A stretch of 64,000 nucleotides of DNA, from the NCBI GenBank assembly GCA_020086605.1, contig JACBWW010000050.1:1414791-1478790 (forward strand). The letters run 5' to 3'. Origin of the DNA: Lanius collurio. Taxonomy: Eukaryota; Chordata; Aves; Passeriformes; Laniidae. This document shows positions 49,173 to 62,930 of the stretch, in pieces (within the stretch, counting starts at the first letter, position 1; the number at the start of each line of letters is the position of its first letter). Under the pieces are notes generated by a model. The model was given only the letters and a program-made list of their open reading frames with translations. It ran no database searches and was not told the origin of the DNA. A program made the translations under genes and the position numbers.

Positions 49173-50409
49173 TTTGTGAGTGAGCACATGAGTGCTAGTT
49201 GGAATTTAAATTAAGTCTTTTTTTTTGTAACAAGTTTTGTTATGAGGCGGTGTAGAGCTGCATCACTGCTGCATGACCAAAGCAAGCAGATGATGAAATC
49301 CACCAACAGCTGCTGAAATCCATCCCAGCCACCCTTATTTCTCACTATTCCTGATGCTGCCATTTATGAAATCTCTTTTTAGAGAATTTCTACTCCATGG
49401 GGACTCTTGAAAGCCTATTTTTCTTTGAATGGCAACAAACCCAAGATGAAAATGTTGGAATTCCCTGCAAATTGGAAGAGCTGTTGTTGATGTGCCGTGT
49501 GTGACGGGCTTTTTTCTCAGCCATGCCACAGGAGTGAGTCAGTAGTGTGGACAACAACAGAGAAACAAAAGCCAGGGATATGAAAGATCTTATTTCACTG
49601 GTGTGTGTGGTGGGGTGTTGGTCATTTTTCCAACTCAGAAACCGGTAATTTGTTTCAAAGGTTTTCTCTGTTTCATGGCCTTGATGGAGATGACTCAGAT
49701 GAGAAATTTTCTGAAATTTCCCTTGTCAGGTTATTGCACAGTTTTATAGCCTGCCACCATGAACAATACTTTTGTGAACGTGTTAAGCCCTTAAAAATAT
49801 GGATTTATGAAAGTTTTGTGTGAGCTAATGCAGGTTCTGTAATAACTTGGTGGCATAAATGGGAATTCATTGGAATATGGTCTTGGGGCTGTTCTCACCC
49901 AGGGAGGGGCTGTTTGGGCAGAAGCAGGCGAGTGACCTCGCAGAAGGAAAGCCCTGCATGGCACTGGTGTGGTGATGGTGTCCACGCTCACATCCCTGCC
50001 TTGGAAAAAGCTTTTAGGAGAGCAGGGCAGCTGAGACTGCAGAGATTTGTATTTGTTGGTCCTCTACCTATGGCAGCAACTCTTGTTTGCAGGATTTTGG
50101 CTGTGGTTCCAGCCCAGGCCCATAGTGTAGGGGTGACCGTACTGACGTGCATTTATTTATTGTTACTAATCAATGAATGGCCCTTCTTCCATTCATCCAA
50201 CTAATTATTACATCTATTTATACTCTGGGCTTTGCCATTACACCAAAATGTCGTGCAGCTTTACAAGTTGTGTGGAAAATGTCATCCTTTTGTTTTAGAA
50301 TTGCATCAGGCGAGCTGAATAGGCCTCAAGATGGGTCAGGAGAAGCAATGACTACTCCAGTGCCAGTCACCTTCCAAATGCCACCCGCTTGTATCTGCGT
50401 CATGGGTGA
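49173..50409. other. Noncoding stretch
   Basis: Nothing recognised. Confidence 0.45.
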
Positions 50410-50505
50410 AGCTCTGGGCTGGCCCTGGAGGTGACCTGCTTTGAGCTGCAGGTTGGACCAGGGTTTTCCTGAGGTCCCTTCCAGACTGGGCTTTCCTAGA
50501 AGCCA
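50410..50505 (+). mobile_element. CR1 LINE 3' fragment, degraded
   Basis: 'gagctgcaggttggaccagg' and 'cctgaggtcccttccagact' resemble the CR1 terminal segment. It lies just before the AATAG array. Confidence 0.65.
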
Positions 50506-50535
50506 GTTCCTCCCACCAGCTCTCTTCCAAACAAA

Positions 50536-50616
50536 ATTAGAATAGAATAGAATAGAATAGAATAGAATAGAATAGAATAGAATAGAATAGAATAGAATAG
50601 AAATAGAATAGAATAT
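50536..50616. repeat. (AATAG)n microsatellite
   Basis: About sixteen AATAG units with one interruption near the right end (GAAATAG). It grades into 'atatatcaaatcacagaatg', the antisense 3' end of the next CR1 copy, so it probably grew from that copy's 3' tail repeat. Confidence 0.95.
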
Positions 50617-50777
50617 ATCAAATCACAGAATGGCACATTTCCCACTAACTTTATTATCATAAATATGCCAAGTTGGAAGGGACCCACAAGGATTATCAAG
50701 TCCAGCTTTTCAGTGAATGGCTCTACACAGATCTACCCCAAAACTTGGGTGTTATTAGCACCATACCCTGACCAACT
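50617..50777 (-). mobile_element. CR1 LINE 3' fragment
   Basis: The + strand has 'aatcacagaatggcacattt' and 'gttggaagggacccacaagg', with 'atcaagtccagcttt' following. It is bounded by two different pentanucleotide arrays. Confidence 0.88.
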
Positions 50778-50813
50778 GATCTAATCTAATCTAATCTAAT
50801 CTAATCTAATCTA
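50778..50813. repeat. (TCTAA)n microsatellite
   Basis: Seven TCTAA units at the right side of the CR1 fragment, beginning inside what would be its body. Confidence 0.95.
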
Positions 50814-52420
50814 TATATCCAAGTGTTTCAGGTGCTGGCATGACTTTGTCCATGGCACGTGTCTTCCACATAGATCTTTTGTCTGCCTCTGCAAGATGCC
50901 CAGCTGCCAATGTTGAGCTTGGGTCCCTTCAGGTGTCAACCTGAGTTTTTGTCATATTTTTGCCAGGCAAGCAAGGAAAACTGATTAGGAAAATAATTCT
51001 GTTGCCAAAACTTTGCCCTGAAGTATTGCGCTGTCCTAAGAGCATTTCTTCACCCAGACAGTGCTCATGAAGACAAGAGATCTGGAGAACTGCACACGTG
51101 TCCTGGTGCCTGGGAGTAAATTACCTCAGGTCTCTAATGGCTTCTCCTGATGATCCTGAAAGGAATTTTTCCCCTCTATCATCAGTTTCAAAAGTTAGCC
51201 GGTCCTTGGTATTTCCTCTAAGGATTTAAGATCATAGAGAAGCAGTTATAGATTATTTCATTTCAGCCTGTGGGATGAACACACAGATGCCACACAAATA
51301 CCAGTGAAATAGGGTTTTCCCATCAGGAGTGAGAGCAGGAATATTTGAATGGGCTCCAGGCTTTGGATCCAGAATTGCCTCATTGTGCTAAACTTGCTTA
51401 CGCACACCTAAGCTGTCTGCTGGACAGTCCTGCTGTCTGCTTCTGGTCAAAGAAAGATTTGGGGTCGATGATTCACAGCAGGCAGAGAAATCAGTTGTGA
51501 AGGTGAAGCTTCTCTTAATTCAGGCTTTTGATGTATGCAATCCATTGAACCAGAACAGGTCAGCAGCAGAGGATGACATTTACATGTGTAAATACATTAT
51601 ACACGTAATCCACTGCTCTCAGAAACCTTTCAGGGGGCGTTGTTAGAATTCCTTTGTTTGGATTTAAATAGAGTTTATAACACGTCCATACTCTATGTGA
51701 TATAGAGTGTTACTGCACTCCTCATTTAGAGTACTTCAGGTGGGGTGGGAATGGGTAAAAGTATAGCAGATAAATCACATTTTGCCAGGCAGCTACAATT
51801 AGTTGGGGTCACTAAAGGCTTTCTTTTTCTGGGATGGAAGGAAAAAACTTGGCTTGGAGGCCAAGCTGGCTCTGGGTGTGCTGTGCTAGCGCCGTGTCAC
51901 CTATCTGTCTGCATCCCTCTTTCCCAGGAACTCACATTTTCTTCACCAACCAGCGCCAGGAGATGTCAGAGTCCAGGAATTAAAAAAAAAAAGCAACAAA
52001 AGAAATCACTGGTGTTGTTCCGAAGTGCTGTAACAAGAATGGTGTTACACCACTCCTCTGGAGCTGGACAAAGAGGGATGGGGCTGAGAGAAGCTTTCCA
52101 AGCACCGTGATGCAACTCCTGGCTTTCCAAGCCTTTCACAAGGTCTTCCTAACCCTCATCTCGTAGTGTTTTGGCACCAAACTGGAGCAATTTCACTTTA
52201 TTGGGATTCTCTCAGTGCTTCTGGCTTGAAATGGGGTGATTATGCTCTTCTTCTTTATTCTCCCCATAAAATGTTTTGCTCTGGGTACTTTCTTCCTGCA
52301 TAAGTGACAGCATGAGAGCACATAAACAGTTTCTGCCTTCATAATTTTTATCTTTTTTTGGGTATTCTATACCTTCAAATCCCTCTAAAAGGCAGGAAAG
52401 TTACAATTCCACATTATGTA
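50814..52420. other. Noncoding stretch
   Basis: Nothing recognised; a short A run at about 51982. Confidence 0.45.
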
Positions 52421-52500
52421 GAATCATAGAATCGTAGAATATCCTGAGTTGGAAGGGATCCAAAAGGCTTGTCAGTCTAGCTTTGATGTAATGTAAGGAG
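52421..52500 (-). mobile_element. CR1 LINE 3' fragment, short
   Basis: 'gaatcatagaatcgtagaat' followed by 'atcctgagttggaagggatc' is the antisense CR1 terminus. The body is lost soon after, although weak similarity may continue to about 52560. Confidence 0.88.
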
Positions 52501-55500
52501 GAACAATGAAATTTTCGTCGTGTTCTGCCACTACCAAGTGCCCCAGCCCATATTTCTCCCTCCTCTGCTTTAGTGTAAGTCACAGATTATTTAGGCAGCC
52601 ATAGGGAGCTTTACAATTTCAGACGATTTCACAAGTTTTTCCAAAAAAGCGAAAGGTTTTACACATCCAAGATGGTCTGAATCATCTTCTGTAGGTGTGC
52701 AGCTCTGTCCACTGACTACACTGGGAGAAAAGGCTCTTTTTTTGTCTTCTGAGTCACAGCTCAGTTGTATTCACAAAGCATCCGGAGAAGGATCAGACAG
52801 GAGGTGGGCCGAGGGTTTGCCTCCTTCCTCAGGGGGAAAAAAATTCCTGGGATTTGTCAAAAGGAGCTGTGCTGGCCCTGACAAATCTCTTTGGGAGAGC
52901 CCTCAGAAGGAAGAGCTCTTCCGTAAAAGGGAAAGGAAAAGAAAATAAAGAGCAGGGAAGAGCTGGAAAGCAGGGGTGGTGAAGGGAGGGTGAGAAGCCC
53001 CATGGTGGCCCTGCAGATGTTCCGGGTCTGCTGGCCCAGGGGGGCTGTCCTTGGAGGCAGCTGGAGCTCCTTGGGGACAGTTGAATGTCCACATCTGCTG
53101 GCCCTTCTGGCCCCCATCCCTGGTGACCTTGCCCAGCTGGGAGTGCGGACACCGTGCGATGCCCACTGCCGACTGCTGCTGCTCGGTGACTGCCCACTTT
53201 CACATGGCTCTGCTGTTTGCCCTTCCCAGAGCCTTCCCCTTCCTCCATTGCTCTCCTTCCTTTTTTCTCTTCTTCCTATGCTTTCTCTTCATCACTCTTG
53301 TTTCTCTTCCCCCTTTGCTCCATCTTTGTCTCCTTGGGATTTTTTTTTTCCTACACAAGGAAAGCCACCACACTTTTGATGATTTGTTTCCCTGCTGAGT
53401 TGTGTCTTTCTGAAAAGGAAGCCCTTCACATGAGGGTCTGTGTTGCCACTTTTTGTTTCTGGACCACAGGAGCTGCTGCCCATGGAGGCCTCTGGGCACC
53501 AGGAGAATATAAATAATGATAATTAATGGAGGACTGTGTTCATGGAAGAGGTGGGACAGCTGATGACACAGGGCTGACGTTTGAGACCATTAAGGAAAGG
53601 CTGCTGAGATGTTCCTCCTGCAGTTGTGAGCAGTTCCCCCTTCAGGCTGGTGTTAACTCCCAGGAGGGACCCATGAACACACAACAAGGCACAGGGCTAT
53701 GGGTATTTAAATTCTGAAGAAGTCTGTGCATAAGCAAGTTTAATGAACAATAACAAGTTTAACAAAGTAAAGATGTTAGTCCAGGTCCCTGCAAGGTCTG
53801 CCCAACTGCACAGGGACAAAGTTAACACCAGCTTTAAGGGCTCCAAATTGCTTTCCCATGCACTAATGTCTAGCAAAGAGAATCCTTTGGCAGATTCTGA
53901 TTGACAAGTTCTCAATGCAATGCCCTTTCCCTTCTTCTTCTAGAACATCTCCACCCCAGAGGATGCATTTCTGGGGTTCATCCTCACACTGTGGTGATGG
54001 GTCTTGAGCTCAACCAAGTGAGCTCATGGAGCTCTTCCAAAGCACTGAGCTAAGCAGTGAATGCTGGCAATTAAAATGTGTGTCTGCTCTGCACGGCCTT
54101 TCCAGGAAACTTCTCCAGATCCTTGTGCATGGAGAGAGTTCTGCTAGAGGAGAGGGGTGTGAGGAAACACTGGGAATGGCAGGAGGGAGCGGGGAGCTCT
54201 TCTGCCCTCATCCAGGAGGTGCCTCCTTTGTCCAGGCTCTCAATTTAAAGCTCCAATTGATGCCAGGACACCCAAGGTCAGCCCCGCTGACTTTAGGCAG
54301 CAGCAGGGCTCCTACCTGTGCTTCTCTCCCTCTTCTCTGGTGTCCATGAACCCCTGGGTGATGTGCTCAACTTGGTGTCATGTAGGGGTGTCCTTTGAGA
54401 GGTGTGCAGAAGGTGCCAGGGGTTTCTCCCTTTTCCCTCCCATTGTGTTGTTCCCAGCACCCACAGCCCCACAGTGGGAGCCACAAGGACCATGACATCA
54501 CACAAAGGGCTGGGTTTTGTTAATATTCCCAAGTGTCTCATGACTCTGAGATCTTTTCTGACCCCCCAGGAAGCCCAAGTCTCCCTTTTCTGTCAGACCA
54601 CAGAGCGCCCCGTTCCGGGTGCAGGGACCACTCTGTGACTCCAGGGTTGGGTCAGGGACTGGCTGCATCCCCCCAGCATTCCAGAGCTCTGTTCTGCACC
54701 AGCTCTGGGAAGGAAGGGAGGAGGGAGCTGTGGAGCCATAGCAGAGCCTGCACCCCTCACGTCCTGCCCTCCTGGAGTGCGTCAGGTACGCCACGTAGGG
54801 CTTGGAAGTATGGACAGGTTGGTGTCTGTATCTTCACACACCTTCACAAGCTGACATCACAGTCAGAACAAACAAATTGGTAGGGTTTTCCCTACCCAAT
54901 ATAAATAAATTTGGGTTGCTTCCCAGAGGCACTTTTGCTGTGCTCTAGCATGATTTTTTGTGTTTGACAAAGGCTCCGCTTTGCATACAGGGGAATTTTT
55001 TAAACCTTTCTCCTTGTCTCAGTTTGTTTGAGGGCAGCATTAAATATCTTAATTTTCCTTAGGATTTCAAACCTCAAACAACTTTTACATACCATGTCAA
55101 ACATCTTTTTTTCTATAACAATTGAAGAAATATGATCCAAGTGGTGCAATCATATTTTGGCCTTTTGTTTCCTTTAAGAGCACTGTGGCCCTGGGAATAC
55201 ACTTTCCAGGTGATGCTCTCTCTGCCAAGTGGGCCAAAGAGCTCTGTTCCAGGACTAGTGGTAGGCAGGAGAAGATCTGTCATCCTACAAAAATTTTCCC
55301 ATTTTATGGCAGAAGAGAAATGGAAACTTCAAGTTGTGGTTTTTTTTAGATGAAAGGAGGGAATTGATGGGGAAAGAGTGACCCTGCAACAGTGATTTTA
55401 TTGGGAGTTAATGTACTTTTCTGGAGGATTGAGGCATCACCAAAGCTGATCCCAAGCACTGGCCTAAGACCCTCCAAGAGAGGTTAACCCTCTGCTCTCT

Positions 55501-55874
55501 CTGGCAAGTGGAGGGGAGGGGGAAGGCCTCAGCTCTGCTTTGACCAACACATTCCGTGCTAGAACAGAGAATCATTTCCCAAGGACACCTTAGTTGAACT
55601 TGGCTTGTCTCCAAAGTATTACATTCCAACAAAGGTCAGATTTGTCTGAAAACTTCCATGGGCTCAAGCTGAGAGGTTTCCTTGCTTCCCAGGACACAAA
55701 GAGATGAAAATGAACTCCTGTTTGCTATGGCAGGGCGGGGGGAGAAGGGGATTCCAGCTCTGGGTGACTGCAGCTCCACACGTCCGCTCCTTACTCATCC
55801 TGAGTCCGCTCGAGATGCGTAATGTTATGGAGCAAAAGCAACTTCCCCTCAAAGATGCTTTTTTTTGGAGATCA
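52501..55874. other. Noncoding stretch
   Basis: No gene recognised. 53200-53350 is pyrimidine-rich (CTTCC/TTTCT), which accounts for the long overlapping frames there. Confidence 0.45.
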
Positions 55875-55934
55875 GGAAAAGTCCAGGGCCCAGCTTGAGT
55901 CTAAAGGAAAAGTCCAGGGCCCAGCCTGAGTTCT
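55875..55934. repeat. Tandem duplication, ~31-bp unit x2
   Basis: 'ggaaaagtccagggcccagc' occurs at 55875 and again at 55906, each followed by TTGAGT/CTGAGT. The copies are nearly identical, so the duplication looks fairly recent. Confidence 0.9.
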
Positions 55935-58900
55935 CAGTGCTGGCCGTGGCCCATGGCATCTGAACAGAGCAACTCCGTCCTTGCAAACAGTGCAGGGGGT
56001 GGGATGAGAAGATCCAAATCCTTCCAGGATCCTGTGACTTTGTGTTTAGGGATGGGTAGGTGAAGAATTTGGCTGTCTAATCAGGGACATTGTAAGGAGA
56101 TGGTAAATATTTTCTTTTTTCAAAAAATGAAAAAATGAATTTGAAAAAATGAGAAATTGCTTTTCTCAATTCTGCACTCAGCCAGGGGAACCTCAGCACT
56201 GCCCTGCCATGGATTTTTCCTATCGTATTCCCCTGTTAGCATTTATATATTTATTTATTTTAAAATTGGTTTCATTGCACCTGTTTTGTCTTCTGATATC
56301 ATTGTGAAGTAGGGCTGAAGCTGTTTATTGCCTGACAGGCAGTTCTTTATCTCAATAGGTCTGTATTTCCTTCAAACTTTATTTTTATTCATTGCACCAT
56401 CTCTGTGTTATATTCTATTCTAAATCAAAAATATTCTTTTTATTATAATTTATGCTTGCTTAAGTACTAAACATACATCCTTGTTTAAATACTAAACAAA
56501 AAGCCTAAAAGAGACTTTATCATAGTCTGCAGAGGACTAGTTTAAATTATGAGGATCAAAACTTGGAAGATATTTATTACAACTTTTCATATTGGATTTG
56601 GAGACATGCTCCAGCTCTCATCAAAAAAAGCAATAAACACAAAGTAACTCTCCCTTTCCCCTGGGAATGGTCACCATATTCCTCCTTAAAAAATAGGCCT
56701 GAGGATAGAACTGGAAAAGTGTTGTCTGAAAAAGAAAAAAAAGTGGGCTCCAAGTCAAAATTTTTACATTTTCAAGCTTTTAGATAGATTTTAGATTGGT
56801 GAAAACCAGCTCAATGAAATTAGAAAGCAAAATTTGCAGAAAAATTTACTTGTATGAATTTGTTTTATGAGTAAATGCCCTTTGCTTCTCATCACCTTGG
56901 AGTCTGTGCCCTGTCAGGTTATGAGAGGCAGGGAGGGGAAATGAGGGGGGGCCTTGTCAGAGGACTCAAAGTGTGCAGCCATTAAATTATTTTTGATTAA
57001 ATGTCACCAGTGGAGTAAGAAGAACTCATCGAGTTCCTCTTGATAAGTTCTCTTGTTGGAGAATCGAGTGTGGCTGTGAAGTGGGAGGCGAGGCTGGCTT
57101 TGTGCACGTCAGGCAATGATGGATTGCTCTGTCAAAGTGTGCACATTTATGGCCCTTTAATAATAAAGAATCTTACTTGTAACCTCCCATGTTGCCTACC
57201 CATTCAGGTACTGATTCATGAGTAATGCATCTTCTTTTTTAAAGGAAGGATCTTCTCATGAAAATGAAGCTAGAGGCAAATAAATAAAAATTTTATTAGT
57301 CACTCAAGATGATTTATTTGACTTCCAGTTCCCCCAGTAAATTTTGTAGTTGCTGAGAATGAGCAAACAGATTTAATGTGATGGGGAGCAGCACATCCTG
57401 CTCTCAATGTATTTTTTTCTTAGACAAGCTATTATGAAATTATTCCTCAGTCTGTCTTCTGGTTCCTGGTCTCCAAAGTGAAAAAAACAAAAAAATTTAA
57501 AAATAATTAAAATTCTATTTTGGAGTTTGCTCTTATAGTATCTGGCTGAAATCAGAAGTGACAGTAATCTCATGGGAACCTTTTCTAGGGAGCTTCCCTG
57601 TCTATTTTTGCAATGTCAGGAGAGGCAGACCCTTGAGTTCTCCAGAAGTCAGTTCTAAATCTGATACACAGCTGCAGAAGAGGTTTTCAGACTGGCTCAG
57701 AGCACTGAGCACCCCAAGGTGCTGGTTTGTGTCGAATCTCAGCTGTTCATTTTCAGTCCCTAACAAATTCCACAGGGAAAAGGCTTTGCACCTCTCTTGC
57801 CATTGCATTCGCTGAAGGAGAGTGGGATGTGCAAATGATGTTTACAGCAGCCCAATGTCATGCAAATCATCTGCAATCCAAAAATCAGCAATGCCACCTC
57901 CAGCGTGCCAGCTGGAGGCACTGGAGACCTGGCTGTTGAATAAACAAATATTAAGGAAAATAGTGGTAAATGTTCACTTGTTTGCAAAGAAGGTTTAAAG
58001 GGAGTTACGAGAAATATTTGAAACAAAGGGTGAATGAGGAAGTGACTTCAAAGAGGAAACCAACTTCCTAAAATATCAGAAACCCTGGGGGTTTTTATTC
58101 TCTGTTCACATGAGAAATGGTATTATTTTTGCTGCTGCTTTTAAAAACTTGGCTGTGAACTGCTATTGATCTTGGCTTGTTGTGAACCATTCCCTGACCA
58201 ATTTTTTCTTTTATTTAAAGGGATATTTTAATTGAAAAGCCATGCACATTTAGCATCTTCTTCCTAAGTGATCCAGAACATTTCACTCTCGGACAGAAAA
58301 TCTCCAGAGATGCTTTCAGGATTTCTGAATCTGATTTTGGTAGAAACCAAACTCCTGGGCTCTGATGAAGCAGAGTCACTTTTCAAAGTCATTTCTCCTT
58401 GAGTGTTCTGATACCTGTTCTGCAGTTATGGAAGACATTAACTTCATGGAGGGTGTTCATATGCCCCTCAAATTTTCCTCAAAATTAGATAAGCATCCTT
58501 TTTCTTTCTTCAGACTGAGGAAAAACACATGGAAACTTCAGTTCAGTGTTTCATCCATGTCCACCTACTGAGCTGGAGATTCAATTTAAAATTGAATGAA
58601 AACCATTCCTGATACAGGGTGATGACCATGTAGAATATCCAAAGTTTCTTACTATACAATAATTCCATCTTCCTTTTGGAATGATGCTAAATCCTTCTCT
58701 TCATTTATAAAAAGATCTTCTTCATGGTCAGGTTAGGAAATCTTTTTTTCCCCATCCAGCCTGGGTCAGTTATGGTGACAAACACTGAAACATTTGACCT
58801 AGCAAGCAATGAAAAGATGGTTCACTGTCCCACTGCCACAAACACATCCTGAGTCTGCCTGATATTCTACCAATTCATTGGATACTCAGAAAATTCAGTC

Positions 58901-59867
58901 CATTTCTAATTTTAAAATGTTTTCTTTTTTCCTGCTTTCACTGACACTCTCCATGCTATAAAAATCCCAGCCCTGATTTAGGTGGAATGGGCTCTCCTTC
59001 CCTGCCTCTCTGGATGTAATAGCTCTGGATGTGATGGCATCACCACAAGGAACATCCCTGCCTTGTGCAAGAGCTGCTATTTCACCTCTGCGCCAGCTCA
59101 GCCAGGATTTGCTTTAATGAGTACCTACCACTGCTACTTAGAAACTCTGCCATTATTTGTTAGGCAGGATTAATTAATCTTGTCTAGGCAACAGGCTGCA
59201 AAGCCACAACTGCAAAGACACTGAGCTGTGCCAGTTCTCGGGGCAGGGTTTTGGAGCTGCTGGAGAACAGCCGCGTTTTGTTGCTCTGTCACGGCTCACT
59301 GCAGAGTTTCAATGCTTAAAATCATATTAAAAGATCCTTTTGCTGGCTTTTTACCCCAAAGTCGTGGTGCTTCTTGTGGTCTTGGTTTCACCTCCTGCCT
59401 CTGAGGACATGCCAGCTTAAATTCAGGGATATCCCTGTGAGCTGAAGCCTGTGTGGCTTGCACAGTGTTCCCTTGATGAATGCCTATGGAATAATTTCTT
59501 TGGGTACATCTCCTAAAGGGGAAAGGAAGATGAGACCATTTGGGGAACAGGCTTTCCCACCTCCACAGCTGCTCAGTCTCCTGGGCATTGCTTGCACTCT
59601 TCTAGCAATTTTGGGGTGTGCATGTTTCAGAGGTTTCAGGTGCTCCCAGAGGAAAGTGAACCGCAAATGCAGCACTTTTGGGGCAAATGAATGGGTGTTA
59701 AAGTTCCCTGTCAGCAGGGCAGGTTTGGACAGGGCTGCCCGCACACACCTACATCCACCTCGGAGTGAGCCTGGGCTACACCTGGTTACTGCAAGAAAAT
59801 AAAATACAGAGCAGGAATGCAGCTCCCACAGGGCCTTGGAAGGATTTTGGGGTTTGTCCTGAGACAG
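55935..59867. other. Noncoding stretch
   Basis: AT-rich, no gene or repeat family recognised. Confidence 0.45.
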
Positions 59868-59938
59868 AAGAATGAGCTGCTACTTTGATCTTCAGGGTCT
59901 TTTCCAGCCTAACTGATTCTATGGTTCTATTAAGTAAA
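59868..59938 (+). mobile_element. CR1 LINE extreme 3' end
   Basis: 'cttcagggtcttttccagcc' followed by 'taactgattctatggttcta', about 70 bases of the CR1 terminus in + orientation. Confidence 0.82.
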
Positions 59939-60126
59939 GATTTGAGGCACTTGCAAGCAGGATGTTCCTGGTTGTGTGACACTTTGTGTTTTACCAATGC
60001 CTTCTGGTAAGTTTTAAATAATTTAACATTAAAAAAAATATAAATATATACATATATAAAAGTAAGGGTTGCAGTTGGTTAGAAGATGCAAAGTATTTCG
60101 TAGATGTGCCCTGCTATGGGCTAAAC

Positions 60127-60250
60127 AGAATCATAGAAACCCAGATGGGTTGGGGTTGGAAGGGACCTTAAAGATCATATCTATCCCCCCCTGCCACTTC
60201 CAGGTGTTCAGCCTGGCCTTGGACACTTCCAGGGATGGGGCACTGATCCA
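60127..60250 (-). mobile_element. CR1 LINE 3' fragment
   Basis: 'cagaatcatagaaacccaga', 'ttggaagggaccttaaagat' and 'cagcctggccttggacactt' in antisense orientation, with an internal deletion of the usual 'gggcaggg' segment. Confidence 0.92.
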
Positions 60251-61224
60251 GAGATCCTCACTGGGTATGCAGTGAGTTAGTTTGAAAGCAGATGCTTTGA
60301 ACATTGCCTTCTTTCCCCAGGTTTAGGGTTTCTCTGCCTTCCCTTCTCTTTGATGGGGAATACCCACAGGACAAAAAGTAACCAGCATGAGTCAAATTCG
60401 GAGTGCTCTGTACCCTGCCCTCTCCCAGTGGCAAACTGGAGAGCTCTCACCAGCTTTAACAGGTTCCCTCTCCCAAAGGTGCTCAGCTCCCAACGTGCCC
60501 AGGCCACCTCTGGCTCTGCTTTCTTGAGCTTTGTCTGGAAGTGAATGCTGAGATTTTCTGTGTGGACTCAGGATTTTCAGACAAGAAAATTGCAGAATGG
60601 AAAATTTGGTTGGGTTTGGTTTTGGTTGTCATCAGTATCTTGCCAATATTAATGAAAATATCTGGACTTACTCTGTAAGTAAGCACAGAATTCAGAGATT
60701 TTATGCTAATAGGAAAAAACAATTATTTCAGAGGAAATAATTACAAATTGAATCCAATCCTGTTGCTCCTCAGTATGTTATTTGCAAACTGGAATCCCAG
60801 AAAAAAGAAAGAGGAGCATTCAGCTCTTCCCAATGAGAGTTTTTTTCCCTATGATATTTTTTTGGGAAATTGCTGCATTTCTGCCTTGTGTGGCTCTTTT
60901 CCTGCCTTTTAGCAAAGTGGGTAGGAGGTCTCAGTTCACCTCCTTTTCCATACTTAGGGCATAGAGCTACACAGCCTGCTCTTTTCTGTTCTATATATAC
61001 AGTCCTACAACACTTAGGTGTTTTCCTTTCTGGTCTTCCAAAGGAAACAGCACAGATTTGCAATAAACTGTCCAGAGCTGTTCACCTATTTCATTCTCTA
61101 TCTCCAGCCAAGACACCTGTTGACTTTTCTGCATTGATGCTGAAAACCAAAGGAGTGGCCATTTATTACAGGAAGGTCTCCTGGAATCTGGAAAAGCAGC
61201 TGCCTTGGGAGCTCATTGTAAAGG
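60251..61224. other. Noncoding stretch
   Basis: Nothing recognised; a T run near 60870 and overlapping chance frames. Confidence 0.45.
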
Positions 61225-61263
61225 TCAGCTCAGCTCAGCTCAGCTCAGCTCAGCTCAGCTCAG
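61225..61263. repeat. (CAGCT)n microsatellite
   Basis: Seven to eight CAGCT units in a row. The SAQLSSAQLSS-type frame crossing it is an artefact. Confidence 0.95.
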
Positions 61264-62930
61264 GTGCAGAGCCCAGTCTGGTCAGGGCTGCGACTCAGCA
61301 CGTGTATGGAATTCCTACGCAGTGGCAGAGTGAGTGATGCTGGGAAAGCCCTTGGCAGGGATGGGAGGTGACCTGCTCCCAAAGCACGGAGATCTCGTGA
61401 GCCTGGATGGACTTCCCCCTCCTTTATCCCACTGCCTTGGGTGAAACAGTTCCCTCAACCCAGGCTGGGGAGCAAGAATTTGGCAGGGCAGGTTTCCTCT
61501 GGGGAACATTCTTGCCTTTTGTGTCATCAGGACATGCCCCTGCTCAGAGGGAAGGAGGAGCTCCTCCTCTATCAAGCTATCTCAGCCATCATGCTTGAAT
61601 CCATCCGGGCTGGCCCTTCCCTAATTAGGGCAGCAGTCACCCAAAACACCTTCTCCATGGATGACCCTGCAGCTGCCTGATCACTGCCCATCCTCTCCCA
61701 CTGAAATCACTGGCTTTGTCTTCACTCCTCCCTTGCTCAGCTTCCCTCCAAAACAGGGACATGGCAATTCACTTGTGGGGACAATGAGCTGACTGAGTGT
61801 CAAAGGAAAAAAGCCCCATGTGTGGTCTGCACCTGCCCCCATTCACCCACAGCCTGGAGAGCAGCCAGGAGAGGCACTGAAGTGATGCTTTCGCAAGGGT
61901 CCCCAGGATGTTGCATTTTTGGGGCTGAAGATGGTCACTGAAGTGATGAGAACTGAGTGTTGAGGAGAATTGCTGGAGGTGTTTGGGTGCCTGGGTACAG
62001 AAGGAATGCAAAGGAACTGCACACCTGTGGAGATGGAAACCAGCTCCAAAGCAGAGGCAGAACTGTCACGCTCTGAGGGCTGGAGAGTTGTTGGGAATAT
62101 TGACCTGTGGCACACTGGGATAAACTTGGACCAAGGAGGACTTTGGGTGGCTGGAAGGAAGGTGACTCTGAGTGAAGGACTGTGGCTTGGGGGCTGGTCT
62201 CTAGGCAGAGGCTGTGAGAGGACAGGGCACCAATACTGGGATGGGGGAGTAGTGGGGACAGTCAGCAGTGGGATGATTGTGGGGGTCTGAGGTGACACTT
62301 GGTCAGAGGCTGGTGCAGGTGGTGAGTGACAGGCAGTACAGTGAGCCCCTGGGATGGCTCCTTCCCAGCTTCCACTCGTTTCTCACCAGAGGTAAGAACA
62401 TAGGGAAGAGGCTGGGTGGCCTTGAAGGTGCTCACTGCAGGAGAGGGACACATTGTCCAAGCTCCTGCTCCAGATTTTAGGAAGCACAGCCCTGCTCTGG
62501 TTCAGTGGTCACTTGCACTCCAAAGCAGTTTCCCCTTCTGCAGCATGCCAAGCATGAAAGGAAACAGCTCTGGACTGTTCTAGCCTGGGAAAAGGGAAGT
62601 GAGGAAGGGAAGTTTGTTACACCAAGGTGGTGTTGTGCAACTCCAATATTGTACTTTCCCTTTGAAGCTGCCAGGGCAGTGCTGGCATCTCTGCTGCAGA
62701 TAAGAGGAGCTGGCTCCTTCAGGGATGGAACAGTGAAATCCCTTTTCACTTGAAGCCAAAGGGACAAAAATTACTCCATTTGGGCAATTTAGGCTGCAGG
62801 CATCTTGGGTTTGACACACCAGGGAATTTAGTGCTGCTCGTAATGCCCTGTAATTTTCCATGTAATCAATTAAAGAACTGATCCATCCTAAACACTGCTG
62901 AAGGAAAACACAAACAAAGGAGCCCATAAA
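61264..62930. other. Noncoding stretch
   Basis: No gene recognised. Frames of 80-151 codons on both strands overlap and have no motif. Confidence 0.45.

Noticed and set aside
60870..61337. 155-codon + strand frame ending in SAQLSS repeats
   Set aside because: The repeated part is the CAGCT microsatellite and the rest has no motif.
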